This document shows, piece by piece, positions 40,701-47,181 of a stretch of 64,000 bases of DNA. A model generated the notes under the pieces. That model had not been told where the DNA came from, made no database searches, and worked only from the letters and a program-made list of their open reading frames with translations. How positions within the stretch are numbered: the stretch's first letter is position 1; each line of letters begins with the position of its first letter. Both the position numbers and the translations under genes were made by a program. The stretch comes from Candidatus Eiseniibacteriota bacterium (GTDB taxonomy: Bacteria > Orphanbacterota > Orphanbacteria > Orphanbacterales > Orphanbacteraceae). Location of the stretch: NCBI GenBank assembly GCA_024276995.1, contig JAJRWB010000041.1:1-64000 (forward strand), read 5' to 3'.

Positions 40701-41754
40701 GGATATTTGTGATCTGGAAGTAGCAGTTCACCGCCTCGAATTCGTCCGGATTCCGCGTGTAGATGAAGGCGTTCGGATCGGCGAGTGTCGGCGGCGCCAC
40801 GGTGGGCAGTTCGTTGTCGATGATCGACGCCCACGTTCCGCTGAGCGAGTAGAGACCCCCGACAGCCGCATCGAGATCGGTAAGGGTGCGCGTATCGTAG
40901 CCGCCCGCCGGGATCGCCGCGTCGGCATCGTTCTGATCGGTGAGCGTGTCGTCGTTCAGCTTCGTCATCGGGTCGGGGTCGAAGACTTGGCCGGTGCCGG
41001 TGGCGTACATCGCCTGGTCGTGCACGGAAAGAACATCGCCCGTGCGCGCGTCCACGACGACCACCCAGTCGCCCATCGGCTCGTCCGCGGGAACCGTCAC
41101 CCGGCGAACGAGGCGATACGTTCCCTCGATATCCATCACGTAGAGGTCGCTCTTCACATCGCCGATCAGGTGCGAAGGGGCGATCGTTTCGAGCGCCGTT
41201 CTCTTCGCGGTGACGGCGTCGATCACCGGTGCCACGTCGAGAGAGATATTTCGTCTATAATCGTTGAGCACCGAATAGACCATGTTGTCGCCGGTCATGT
41301 TCACGACCACCTCGCCCCTGAAGACGGGTACGCCGCCCACGGTCTGGCGGAACGTTACATGATGGCCGCTCAAACTCTGCCGGGATCGCGCCACTTCCAG
41401 ATCGTTAATGCCGGTTTTTGCCCGCGCCGCCTGCAGGCCGAGACGGTCCGCGTTCTCCATCAGGAAGTCCCGCGCGACGACGACAGGGTCGTCCCCGATC
41501 CTCGTGGGCAGGACATGATTGAAGTCGCGCCTGTAAAGACGTGTGGCGAAGGTTCCGGTTCGATCGGTCCTGTACCGCCAATCGGCGTCGGTCCGCATCG
41601 GTTGCTCCGCCGGCGCGCCGCGCGCCTTCATCCTCGACGGTTCCGGGGAGTTCTCCGTCGTCGTTTTGGAGAGAGTCGGCGCCGGGAGGAGAAGGAGGAA
41701 GATGGTGAGGAGAAAGGAGACGGGGCGAATCGATCGCGGTATCCGGTTACGCAT
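37732..41754 (-). CDS. Giant secreted M36 (fungalysin-like) metalloprotease with P-domain and sorting domain
   Basis: 1340 residues. Signal peptide (FLLTIFLLLLPAPTLSK). An FTP/PepSY-like propeptide region covers about 80-250 (VTFRQTVGGVPVFRGEVVVNM). The M36 catalytic domain follows, with H408-E409-x-x-H412 in HEYGHAIQDN and the third ligand E432 in GEGFGDYLAG. After it come an Ig-like module (about 565-665) shared with the M28 neighbour, another beta domain, and a ThuA/GATase-like Rossmann segment (about 778-1000: VVLVLDDDG, NLENYVAGGGKLIIEGGE). Then a carboxypeptidase-regulatory-like domain (1030-1095), a proprotein-convertase P-like domain (1110-1235: TYIGDLRVHIESPAGTVVTL, GTWYLSITDNAAGD) and the sorting domain (1255-1340, ending RKIALIR). 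Expressed from the promoter at 41843-41872. Confidence 0.9.
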   Translation of the reverse strand: MRNRIPRSIRPVSFLLTIFLLLLPAPTLSKTTTENSPEPSRMKARGAPAEQPMRTDADWRYRTDRTGTFATRLYRRDFNHVLPTRIGDDPVVVARDFLMENADRLGLQAARAKTGINDLEVARSRQSLSGHHVTFRQTVGGVPVFRGEVVVNMTGDNMVYSVLNDYRRNISLDVAPVIDAVTAKRTALETIAPSHLIGDVKSDLYVMDIEGTYRLVRRVTVPADEPMGDWVVVVDARTGDVLSVHDQAMYATGTGQVFDPDPMTKLNDDTLTDQNDADAAIPAGGYDTRTLTDLDAAVGGLYSLSGTWASIIDNELPTVAPPTLADPNAFIYTRNPDEFEAVNCYFQITNIQSYIQSLGFTNANARQQPIDAHGLSGDDNSHYVPSTGNIAFGDGGVDDAEDADVIIHEYGHAIQDNIVPGWGGGQEGAMGEGFGDYLAGSYSYSINPLFHPDWVFTWDGHNSFWAGRVMIDSTLHYPEDANGEVHASGTLWCSSLWNQFKVLGRGVVDPIVIDHHFALTTSATMADAANEVINSDIAIFGGAHVQTLVTIFGYWGMVDPAAFIPTITHTPLSDTEDGIGPYTVTAVITSVQPLDPASLNVIYGTAGSFTDTLLMTPTANPNEYSADIPGPLNNVDVRYYITAADSGGGSATDPSGAPASFHQFHVGSDLVPPVIVHGVISDFPWIRWPAPVSATVTDNLGVNPDSVWVEWRQNTVSQGRFPLVRQGATDTYSASFPSDTLSAIIGDVIEYKVVARDISTNENIAADPASGFHAFKLIAALGVVLVLDDDGVPKEAPGIKAVKGRPDEFAPERDPSSIGKTAVDIEAALNGLGYVATTEAAATSDPLTWGSYSFLVSTSGANTSPVADATYRTNLENYVAGGGKLIIEGGEVGYDAISSPGYPTFAANVLHGGGWNADNAGNLSVVAGQSTHPIVTTPNILTGPFTIAYAGYGDEDAITPADASTYVVLETATDPGSGGVLVYDDNPAPGSAQIVYFAFNYSAFADSAARTQLLANTGAFLLASEGTASGSISGSVDLVGLADDSGAIVTAGGVSDTTDAAGSYQINGLYAATYTVTASKPGFATGTQTGVVVLEAQNTPNIDFTLSPITIDTLCNGSALVINDNDTLASAITISGDLTVSDLDVSVDITHTYIGDLRVHIESPAGTVVTLHNRTGSGTDNIVTTYDALTAPDGPGTMADFLGESTLGTWYLSITDNAAGDTGKLNGWCLIYTYGSISTEVNEAGALPRSFALGPNRPNPFNPVTTIAFDVPRRSLVRLAIYNANGRLVRTLVNGTVDAGVREATWDGTNDSGQGVSSGVYFVRIEAGDFNSTRKIALIR

Positions 41755-41842
41755 CAGGAATAACCCCTTTCATGGGCTGGAGGAGAGGCCCATCGGCCTG
41801 CAATGGCTGTAAACAGATTACCCGTTCGGACAATTCCAGCGA

Positions 41843-41872
41843 ATCATAGCATTTTATGTGGGTATAAGTCAA
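41843..41872 (-). promoter_or_regulatory. Sigma70-like promoter of the M36 protease gene
   Basis: On the minus strand, TTGACT (41872-41867), an 18-base spacer and TATGAT (41848-41843). Transcription would start near 41836, giving a leader of about 80 bases before the ATG at 41754. Confidence 0.6.
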
Positions 41873-41943
41873 TATAATGTAGTCATATAGGAGGGTGTCG
41901 GCGTGGGGGTTCCGCTCGGGCCATGGGCGGGGGGACGAAAAAA

Positions 41944-42002
41944 GGGTATGCTCTCTTGAGTCGTGGTGCGGAAAGCAAGGCTTGAGCAGCGAGAGCATAC
42001 CC
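41944..42002. repeat. Palindromic element: 12-bp perfect inverted repeat with 35-base loop
   Basis: GGGTATGCTCTC (41944-41955) and GAGAGCATACCC (41991-42002) are exact complements. The loop carries two direct copies of CTTGAG and an AAGC/GCTT mini-stem. It sits between two divergent promoters and transcribes into neither gene as a terminator would. It could be a REP/MITE-like repeat, a protein-binding site, or a structured leader. Confidence 0.65.
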
Positions 42003-42074
42003 GTTGGGATTCGATCGAAACTGGTTAATATGTTAGCATGTAGCGAGGTTTCTTGCAAGGAAAATCCAGTTTCT

Positions 42075-42102
42075 TTGCATTTGTCCACTATAGCTGTAAT
42101 CC
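42075..42102 (+). promoter_or_regulatory. Weak candidate promoter of the tricorn gene
   Basis: TTGCAT (42075-42080), a 16-base spacer and TAATCC (42097-42102), each matching the consensus at four of six positions. The start of transcription would be near 42109, 78 bases before the GTG. Confidence 0.3.
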
Positions 42103-42186
42103 GCGATTGTCGGGTGAATGGCCGGAAGGGGGCTTTCTCGCCCAGGGGATCATACCGTAAGGTGCATAATTACAGGGGGATATGAC

Positions 42187-45100
42187 GTGAGAATCAAATC
42201 GGGTGCCGCCTTGGCGGCATGGCTGCTGTTCCTCGGTGCCGTGGGCGGCGCATCCGCCGGGGAGCCCGTCTTTTTCGCGCGCACGCCGGAGATTTCCCCC
42301 GACGGAAAGACGATCGCCTTCTCCTACGTCGGGGACATCTGGGTCGTGGATGCGAAGGGGGGGGATGCGCGGCGGCTGACCGATCATGTGGCGTACGACG
42401 GCTGGCCGGTGTGGTCTCCCGACGGCTCCGAGATCGCCTTCGCCTCCGACCGGGAGGGGAACTTCGACGTATACGTCGTCGCCGTGGAGGGGGGTGATCC
42501 GGTGCGGATCACATTCCACTCGAACACCGACATCCCCTCCGACTGGACGCCCGACGGTGAAATGATTCTCTTCGAAAGCCGGCGGGGTGGATCGGAGGAT
42601 CTCTGGCTCGCTTCCCGCCGCGGAGGAACGCCGGTCCGGATCAGCGGTGTTTTCCTCGAGCGTGAAGCGTTCGCCGATCTTTCGAGCGACGGCACGAAAC
42701 TCCTCTACAACGACAACCGGTGTACCACCGGATGGTGGCGGCGCAATATGCACTCGAGCGATGCGGCCGAGATTCACATCGCCGATTTCGGCACAAACGG
42801 CATCGAACCGAAACGGCTCACGAGGAACGAGGTCCACGATCTGTGGCCCCATTTCTCCGCCGACGGCAACATGATCTACTACGCGTCGGGCGACGGCGAA
42901 CCTCGCGGCATCTGGAGAATGCCCGTGACGGGCGGAGCCGCCGTGCGCGAGGTGCTCGGCGCCGACGATGTGACGTGGCTTTCCCTCTCGAGCGCCACCG
43001 AGACGATGGTCTGGACGAGCGGCTTCGACGTCTGGTTCAAGAGGCTCGGAATCGGCGAGCCGGAGCGCGTGGAGATCCATTGCGCCACCGAGCCGAAGGA
43101 AAGCGTGGTCGAGCCGGAAGTCTACCGCGCCGGGGCGACGGAGTACCGCGTGTCTCCCGACGGGAAGAAGGTCGTCTTCGCGGTTCACGGCGAGCTGTTC
43201 GTCGTTCCCGCGGGAGAGGGAGGGAAAGCGCGCCGGATCACGAACACGCCTTGGCGGGAAGGTCAGGTCCGTTGGCTTTCCGATTCGAGGAGGGTGGTCT
43301 ACACGTCGGACCGCAACGGCGCGCTCGATCTCTTCGTCTGCGACACCCGTGACGTGGAGGAGAAACCGCTTACCTCAGGAGAAGCGAACGACTCGAGGCC
43401 CCTTCCATCGCCCGACGGGAAGTGGATCGCCTTCTACCGGGGCAACGAGTCGATCATGCTCCTCCCGGTCGACGGAGGCGAGCCGCGTCTCCTGGCGGCC
43501 GGTCGCTTCCTCGATCTTCGCCTCGAAGACCATATGGAGTTCTCGTGGTCGCCCGATTCGAAATGGCTCGCCTACACGGCGTATGCCGAGGATTTCCACA
43601 CCGATATCCGGGTGCACAACGTGGAGGACGACACCGACGAGGCGGTGAGTTTTCTCGCCGGCTGGAATTATCGTCCCATCTGGTCGGTCGACGGCGAGGA
43701 GATCTATTTTACTTCGCGTTTCAATAAGTCGGCCGACACCTATCGAATCCGTCTCCGGGAGAAGAAGCCCCGGTTCGAGGAGGATCTCCTCGACAGCCTT
43801 TACGATTCGGCCGGGAAGGAGAACAAGGAGGAGAAAGGAAACGGCGAAGGGAAAAGGGACGATGAAGTGAAGCCGGTGAAGATAGATTTCGATCGTATCG
43901 ATCTTCGTGCTCAGGCGTTTCCGAATCTCGCGAACGACGAGAACGGTCCGGTTCTTTCCGAGGACGGCAAGCTGCTCATCTTTTCGGCCAACGTGCTCGG
44001 GAACGGCAAGTTCGATCTCTGGTCGTTTCCCGTGGATGACGACTCCGACGACAAGAAGCTCAACCAACTCACCACCACATCCTCCGCGAAAACCGATCTC
44101 CAGGTGGCCGGCGCCGACGTGTGGTATCTCGAAGGAGGGAAGATCCGGTCGGTCGGTGTGGAGGGGGGAAAGGGAAAGACACTCTCCTTCGAAGCGGACA
44201 TGGAGGTGGATCACGACGCGGAGAGACGCCAGATGTTCCTCGAGGGTTGGTCGATTCTCAAAGACCAGTTCTACGATATCGACTATCACGGCGTGAACTG
44301 GAACCGTGTGAAGGGGAAGTATGCCCGCGTGCTCCCCTACGTGAGGACCCGCGGCGACTTCCAGACGTTCATGCGCATGATGATCGGCGAACTCGACGCG
44401 TCGCACCTCGATTTCCGCCCCTCGGAAAGTGCCCATCGCGACTTCACCGGCGAGCTGGGCGTCGATCTCGACTACCCCCTTCTCGCGTCGGGCGGGGGAT
44501 TCCGTGTCGCCTCGGTGCTTCCCGATTCTCCCGCGGATCTCGACGAGTCGCGCATCGAGCCGGGGGAGTATCTCATCTCGGTCGACGGCGTTCCCCTGAC
44601 CGATGAAACGAATCTCTTCGCCCTCCTCGAAAGGAAGGTAGGCGACCGCGTGACCATCGAGGTCGCTTCCGACCGTGACGGCCGTCGCGGGCGAACGGTG
44701 GAGATCAAGCCGGTCACCCGCCCGGTGATCACCCGGCTGAAGTATCGGGCCTGGGTGAACGAGCGGCGCGCCATGGTGGACAAGTGGAGCGGGGGACGGC
44801 TCGCCTATCTCCATATTCGGGGGATGGGGGCGGCCGATCTCGTCCGTTTCCGGAAGGAACTGGTCACTATGGCGGATAAGAAGGAGGGTGCCGTCATCGA
44901 CGTGCGCTACAACGGCGGGGGATCGGTGGCGGTTCATATCCTCGGAATCCTCGAGCGCCGTCCCTTCTTGATGCGCAATTTCCGCGGCACGCCGGTGACT
45001 TCGGAGACGAAGATGCGCTCGTACGGGTACGAGAAGCCGACATCCCTTCTGATCAACAACCATTCGTATTCGAACGCGGAGATCTTCGCCGAGGGTTTCC

Positions 45101-45366
45101 GGCGCCTCGGCCTCGGTCCGATCGTCGGCATCCCGACGGCGGGCGCCGTGATCGGCACGAGCCAGGTGAAGCTCCTGGACGGTTCGACATTCCGCAAACC
45201 GTCGTGGGGCGCTTTCACCGTGGACGGCGAGAATCTCGAGAACAACGGGAGGGAGCCGGACTTCTACGTGGAGAACAGCTACAGCGACTGGATGGCGGGG
45301 GATGACCCGCAGCTCCGCAAGGCGGTGGAGGAACTGCTCAAGTCACTCGACACGAAGGTGAAATGA
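42187..45366 (+). CDS. Tricorn-type protease (S41-related), exported
   Basis: 1059 residues from GTG 42187 behind AGGGGGA. A signal peptide (AALAAWLLFLGAVGGASAG) distinguishes it from the cytosolic archaeal tricorn. Two beta-propellers (about 25-300 and 310-700) contain repeated WSPDG / SPDGK blades, as in RTGVPGMFSPDGK-type TolB repeats. The C1 helical domain follows (about 700-780), then a PDZ domain (about 780-860: GFRVASVLPDSPADLDES) and the C2 protease core. Residues aligning with the tricorn active site are H740 (DASHLDF), S962 (HSYSNAE) and E1023 (GREPD). A Lys/Glu-rich low-complexity linker (AGKENKEEKGNGEGKRDDE) interrupts the second propeller region near 540-565. It probably degrades peptides outside the cytoplasm. 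Confidence 0.92.
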   Translation: MRIKSGAALAAWLLFLGAVGGASAGEPVFFARTPEISPDGKTIAFSYVGDIWVVDAKGGDARRLTDHVAYDGWPVWSPDGSEIAFASDREGNFDVYVVAVEGGDPVRITFHSNTDIPSDWTPDGEMILFESRRGGSEDLWLASRRGGTPVRISGVFLEREAFADLSSDGTKLLYNDNRCTTGWWRRNMHSSDAAEIHIADFGTNGIEPKRLTRNEVHDLWPHFSADGNMIYYASGDGEPRGIWRMPVTGGAAVREVLGADDVTWLSLSSATETMVWTSGFDVWFKRLGIGEPERVEIHCATEPKESVVEPEVYRAGATEYRVSPDGKKVVFAVHGELFVVPAGEGGKARRITNTPWREGQVRWLSDSRRVVYTSDRNGALDLFVCDTRDVEEKPLTSGEANDSRPLPSPDGKWIAFYRGNESIMLLPVDGGEPRLLAAGRFLDLRLEDHMEFSWSPDSKWLAYTAYAEDFHTDIRVHNVEDDTDEAVSFLAGWNYRPIWSVDGEEIYFTSRFNKSADTYRIRLREKKPRFEEDLLDSLYDSAGKENKEEKGNGEGKRDDEVKPVKIDFDRIDLRAQAFPNLANDENGPVLSEDGKLLIFSANVLGNGKFDLWSFPVDDDSDDKKLNQLTTTSSAKTDLQVAGADVWYLEGGKIRSVGVEGGKGKTLSFEADMEVDHDAERRQMFLEGWSILKDQFYDIDYHGVNWNRVKGKYARVLPYVRTRGDFQTFMRMMIGELDASHLDFRPSESAHRDFTGELGVDLDYPLLASGGGFRVASVLPDSPADLDESRIEPGEYLISVDGVPLTDETNLFALLERKVGDRVTIEVASDRDGRRGRTVEIKPVTRPVITRLKYRAWVNERRAMVDKWSGGRLAYLHIRGMGAADLVRFRKELVTMADKKEGAVIDVRYNGGGSVAVHILGILERRPFLMRNFRGTPVTSETKMRSYGYEKPTSLLINNHSYSNAEIFAEGFRRLGLGPIVGIPTAGAVIGTSQVKLLDGSTFRKPSWGAFTVDGENLENNGREPDFYVENSYSDWMAGDDPQLRKAVEELLKSLDTKVK

Positions 45367-45398
45367 TCGTCGGTCGCCGGCGCCGGGCGACGGGAGAT

Positions 45399-46631
45399 TC
45401 ATATCCCTTCAAGGGTGGCGCGGATCGTCTCCCTTGATGGAGGCGTTCCGCCGCCCAGTTCGAGTACGCGGCTGATCACCCGGCCGACCACCGAATCGGG
45501 TGTCGACGCTCCCCCGGTGATACCGACCACCTGCGGACCGGCGGGGAGCCATCCTTTCATGATTTCCGGTTCGCCGTTTTCCGGTTTCGCGCGGATCCTC
45601 TCCCTGTCGAGGAGACACTCCGCCGACTCGATGTGATAGGCGCTCACCCTGCCGAGCGAGATCTCGAGGAGGTGTCCCGTGTTCGAGCTGTTGAAGCCGC
45701 CGATCACGATCATCCTGTCGACTCCCCCGGCGATCAGATCGTCGACCGCCTTCTGCCGGTCTTCGGTGGCGCTGCAGATCGTATCGAACGCGAGGAAATG
45801 GTCGTTCAAATCTTCGTCGCCGTAGCGTCGCGCCGTGGCGCTCTTCAACACGGCCTGGATCGTTCTCGATTCCGATTCGAGCATGGTCGTCTGGTTCGCC
45901 AGGCCGATCCTTTCCAGATCCCGCTCCGGCTCGAAACGGCGACTCGCCCTGGCGGCGGGGAAGAGGTCGGAAAAAGCGGAAAAGTCGGCTTCGGCGATCA
46001 TTTCCGCGAGCGCTTCGGCCTCGTGGAGATCGCGCACCACCAGGTAGGCGCCGTCGGGACGCGCCGCGGTCACCTGCGAACAGGTGGCGATCGTCTCCTC
46101 GTGATCGTGCTTGCCGTGGATCACCGAGGTGAATTCGCGCTCCGCGTAGAGCCGCACCCTCTTCCACACGTTGAGCACCGATCCGCACGTGGTGTCGACG
46201 ATTTCGAATCCCCGGTCGAGAAGGTACGCCATCTCCCGCGCGTCGGCGCCGAATGCGGGGATCACCACCACGTCGCCCGCGGCGAGGTCGCGGTAGCGGG
46301 CCTCCCCGGCGTCGCCGGCGGGGAGGAAGCGGAAGCCCATCTCTGCGAGACGACGGTTCACCCGGGGGTTGTGGATGATCTCGCCGGTGAGGTAGATCCG
46401 CCTGTCGGGGAAGCGGTACCGCGCGGCGAAGGCGTACTCCACCGCCCGATCGACGCCGTAGCAGAAGCCGAACTCCGCCGCGAGCCGGAGCTGGATGTCG
46501 CCCGACACATATTCATACCCGGTGGCGCGGAGATAGCGGACGAGGTCGGAGCCGAAATCGTATTCGAGCAGCTCGTCCACCGCGCGGCGCAGCTCCGGCG
46601 CGGGAGGTTTGTTGGTTTTTCCCGGTTTCAT
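45399..46631 (-). CDS. ispH: 4-hydroxy-3-methylbut-2-enyl diphosphate reductase, long plant/cyanobacterial type
   Basis: 410 residues; converts HMBPP to IPP and DMAPP, the last MEP-pathway step. The three [4Fe-4S] cysteines are C57 (FGFCYGVDRAVEYA), C149 (DTTCGSVLNVWKRV) and C286 (DTICSATEDRQKA). IHGKHDHEET near 171-180 carries the catalytic Glu region, and GGFNSSNTGHL and GASTPDS give the substrate Ser/Asn set. The N-terminal extension of about 50 residues and the inserts make it the long form seen in plants and cyanobacteria rather than the 315-residue E. coli type. It sits downstream of the putative ncRNA terminator and has its own promoter candidate. Confidence 0.93.
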   Translation of the reverse strand: MKPGKTNKPPAPELRRAVDELLEYDFGSDLVRYLRATGYEYVSGDIQLRLAAEFGFCYGVDRAVEYAFAARYRFPDRRIYLTGEIIHNPRVNRRLAEMGFRFLPAGDAGEARYRDLAAGDVVVIPAFGADAREMAYLLDRGFEIVDTTCGSVLNVWKRVRLYAEREFTSVIHGKHDHEETIATCSQVTAARPDGAYLVVRDLHEAEALAEMIAEADFSAFSDLFPAARASRRFEPERDLERIGLANQTTMLESESRTIQAVLKSATARRYGDEDLNDHFLAFDTICSATEDRQKAVDDLIAGGVDRMIVIGGFNSSNTGHLLEISLGRVSAYHIESAECLLDRERIRAKPENGEPEIMKGWLPAGPQVVGITGGASTPDSVVGRVISRVLELGGGTPPSRETIRATLEGI

Positions 46632-46658
46632 CGGTTGACGGACCTTTCAGTGGGATTG

Positions 46659-46687
46659 AATATAGTCGATCCGTCTCATCTTGTCCC
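46659..46687 (-). promoter_or_regulatory. Candidate promoter of ispH
   Basis: On the minus strand, GGGACA (46687-46682), a 17-base spacer and TATATT (46664-46659). It lies 28 bases before the ATG at 46631 and directly after the terminator at 46714-46744, so ispH would be transcribed separately. Confidence 0.4.
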
Positions 46688-46713
46688 GGGGGGCATCGGT
46701 CGCTCCCCGGGGC

Positions 46714-46744
46714 GAAAAAAAAGGGGGAACCCAAAGGTTCCCCC
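46714..46744 (-). terminator. Intrinsic terminator, minus strand
   Basis: Read on the minus strand: a 9-bp stem (GGGGGAACC with GGTTCCCCC), a 4-base loop, then an uninterrupted run of eight or more T. It is the only textbook Rho-independent terminator I see in the window. It lies upstream of ispH, so it must end a transcript that starts further right. Confidence 0.8.
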
Positions 46745-47043
46745 ATGTCCCCGGCGGGTCGCCACCCCTCACGCTCCCCCATTGAGGTAAGTGACGACAC
46801 AAGGCAATGCCGAGGCCAGTACCAAAGGCCGGTCTCCCGTTCGGCCTCGCCCGTAGTTACTGCAACCGGTGTGCCAGGACGGAAGAAAAGGGGGGTGGAA
46901 ACGAATACAGTTACTATCTTATTGTGATGGAACGGGTTATTGATGCGCCCCCCCGGGGAGGGTGGTGGAACGTTGTTTCATCGGAACGATGGGCATGGCC
47001 AACTCCGGTTGGCAGCCGATGCGGTCCCGGCGAGATTCTGTTG
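46714..47043 (-). ncRNA. Putative structured non-coding RNA, about 330 nt
   Basis: Bounded by a sigma70-like promoter (47050-47078) and the intrinsic terminator (46714-46744), with no plausible protein frame in between. Internal helices include a perfect 6-bp stem with tetraloop CGGA (46998-47013), CATCG/CGATG (46979-46991) and GAGGCC/GGCCTC (46812-46848). I compared it by eye with tmRNA (no CCA end, no tag), RNase P RNA (no conserved P4), 6S and SRP RNA (no GGAAGGAAGCAGCC-like core) and found no match. It may be a known class too divergent to recognise. Confidence 0.45.
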
Positions 47044-47049
47044 TAACGC

Positions 47050-47078
47050 AGTTTATTTCAGCCGGTTATAAGCGTCAA
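47050..47078 (-). promoter_or_regulatory. Sigma70-like promoter of the putative ncRNA
   Basis: On the minus strand, TTGACG (47078-47073), a 17-base spacer and TAAACT (47055-47050). The start of transcription would be near 47043. It points away from the Nudix/MBL gene and towards the terminator at 46714-46744. Confidence 0.55.
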
Positions 47079-47181
47079 CTCCAGAGGGGCTCTTTTCGCC
47101 TATTCTGGCAAGTATAGTTGACAGTTTTGCAGTATTTATTGAATTGTCCCCCGAGGGGCATCGCAAGGAGAGGTGGGAGAA

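Larger units (their letters stand above)
41755..42186. other. Divergent regulatory region between the M36 and tricorn genes
   Basis: 432 bases with no gene, clearly more AT-rich than its surroundings. It holds a strong leftward promoter (41843-41872), a perfect 12-bp inverted repeat (41944-42002), a 10-bp palindrome TTCGATCGAA at 42010-42019 that could be an operator, a CTTGCAAG palindrome near 42053, and a weak rightward promoter (42075-42102). Confidence 0.6.

Noticed and set aside
39724-41763. 679-residue open frame on the plus strand
   Set aside because: Antisense to the catalytic half of the M36 protease; composition is that of a shadow frame.
41955-41990. SRP-RNA-like GCGGAAAGCA inside the palindromic element
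   Set aside because: The flanking bases do not give the conserved SRP domain IV loops, and the outer stem is a simple 12-bp inverted repeat.
46745-47046. Small plus-strand open frames of 60 and 79 codons in the ispH upstream gap
   Set aside because: No ribosome-binding site, no domain-like composition, and they run antisense to the promoter-hairpin-terminator arrangement of the putative RNA.
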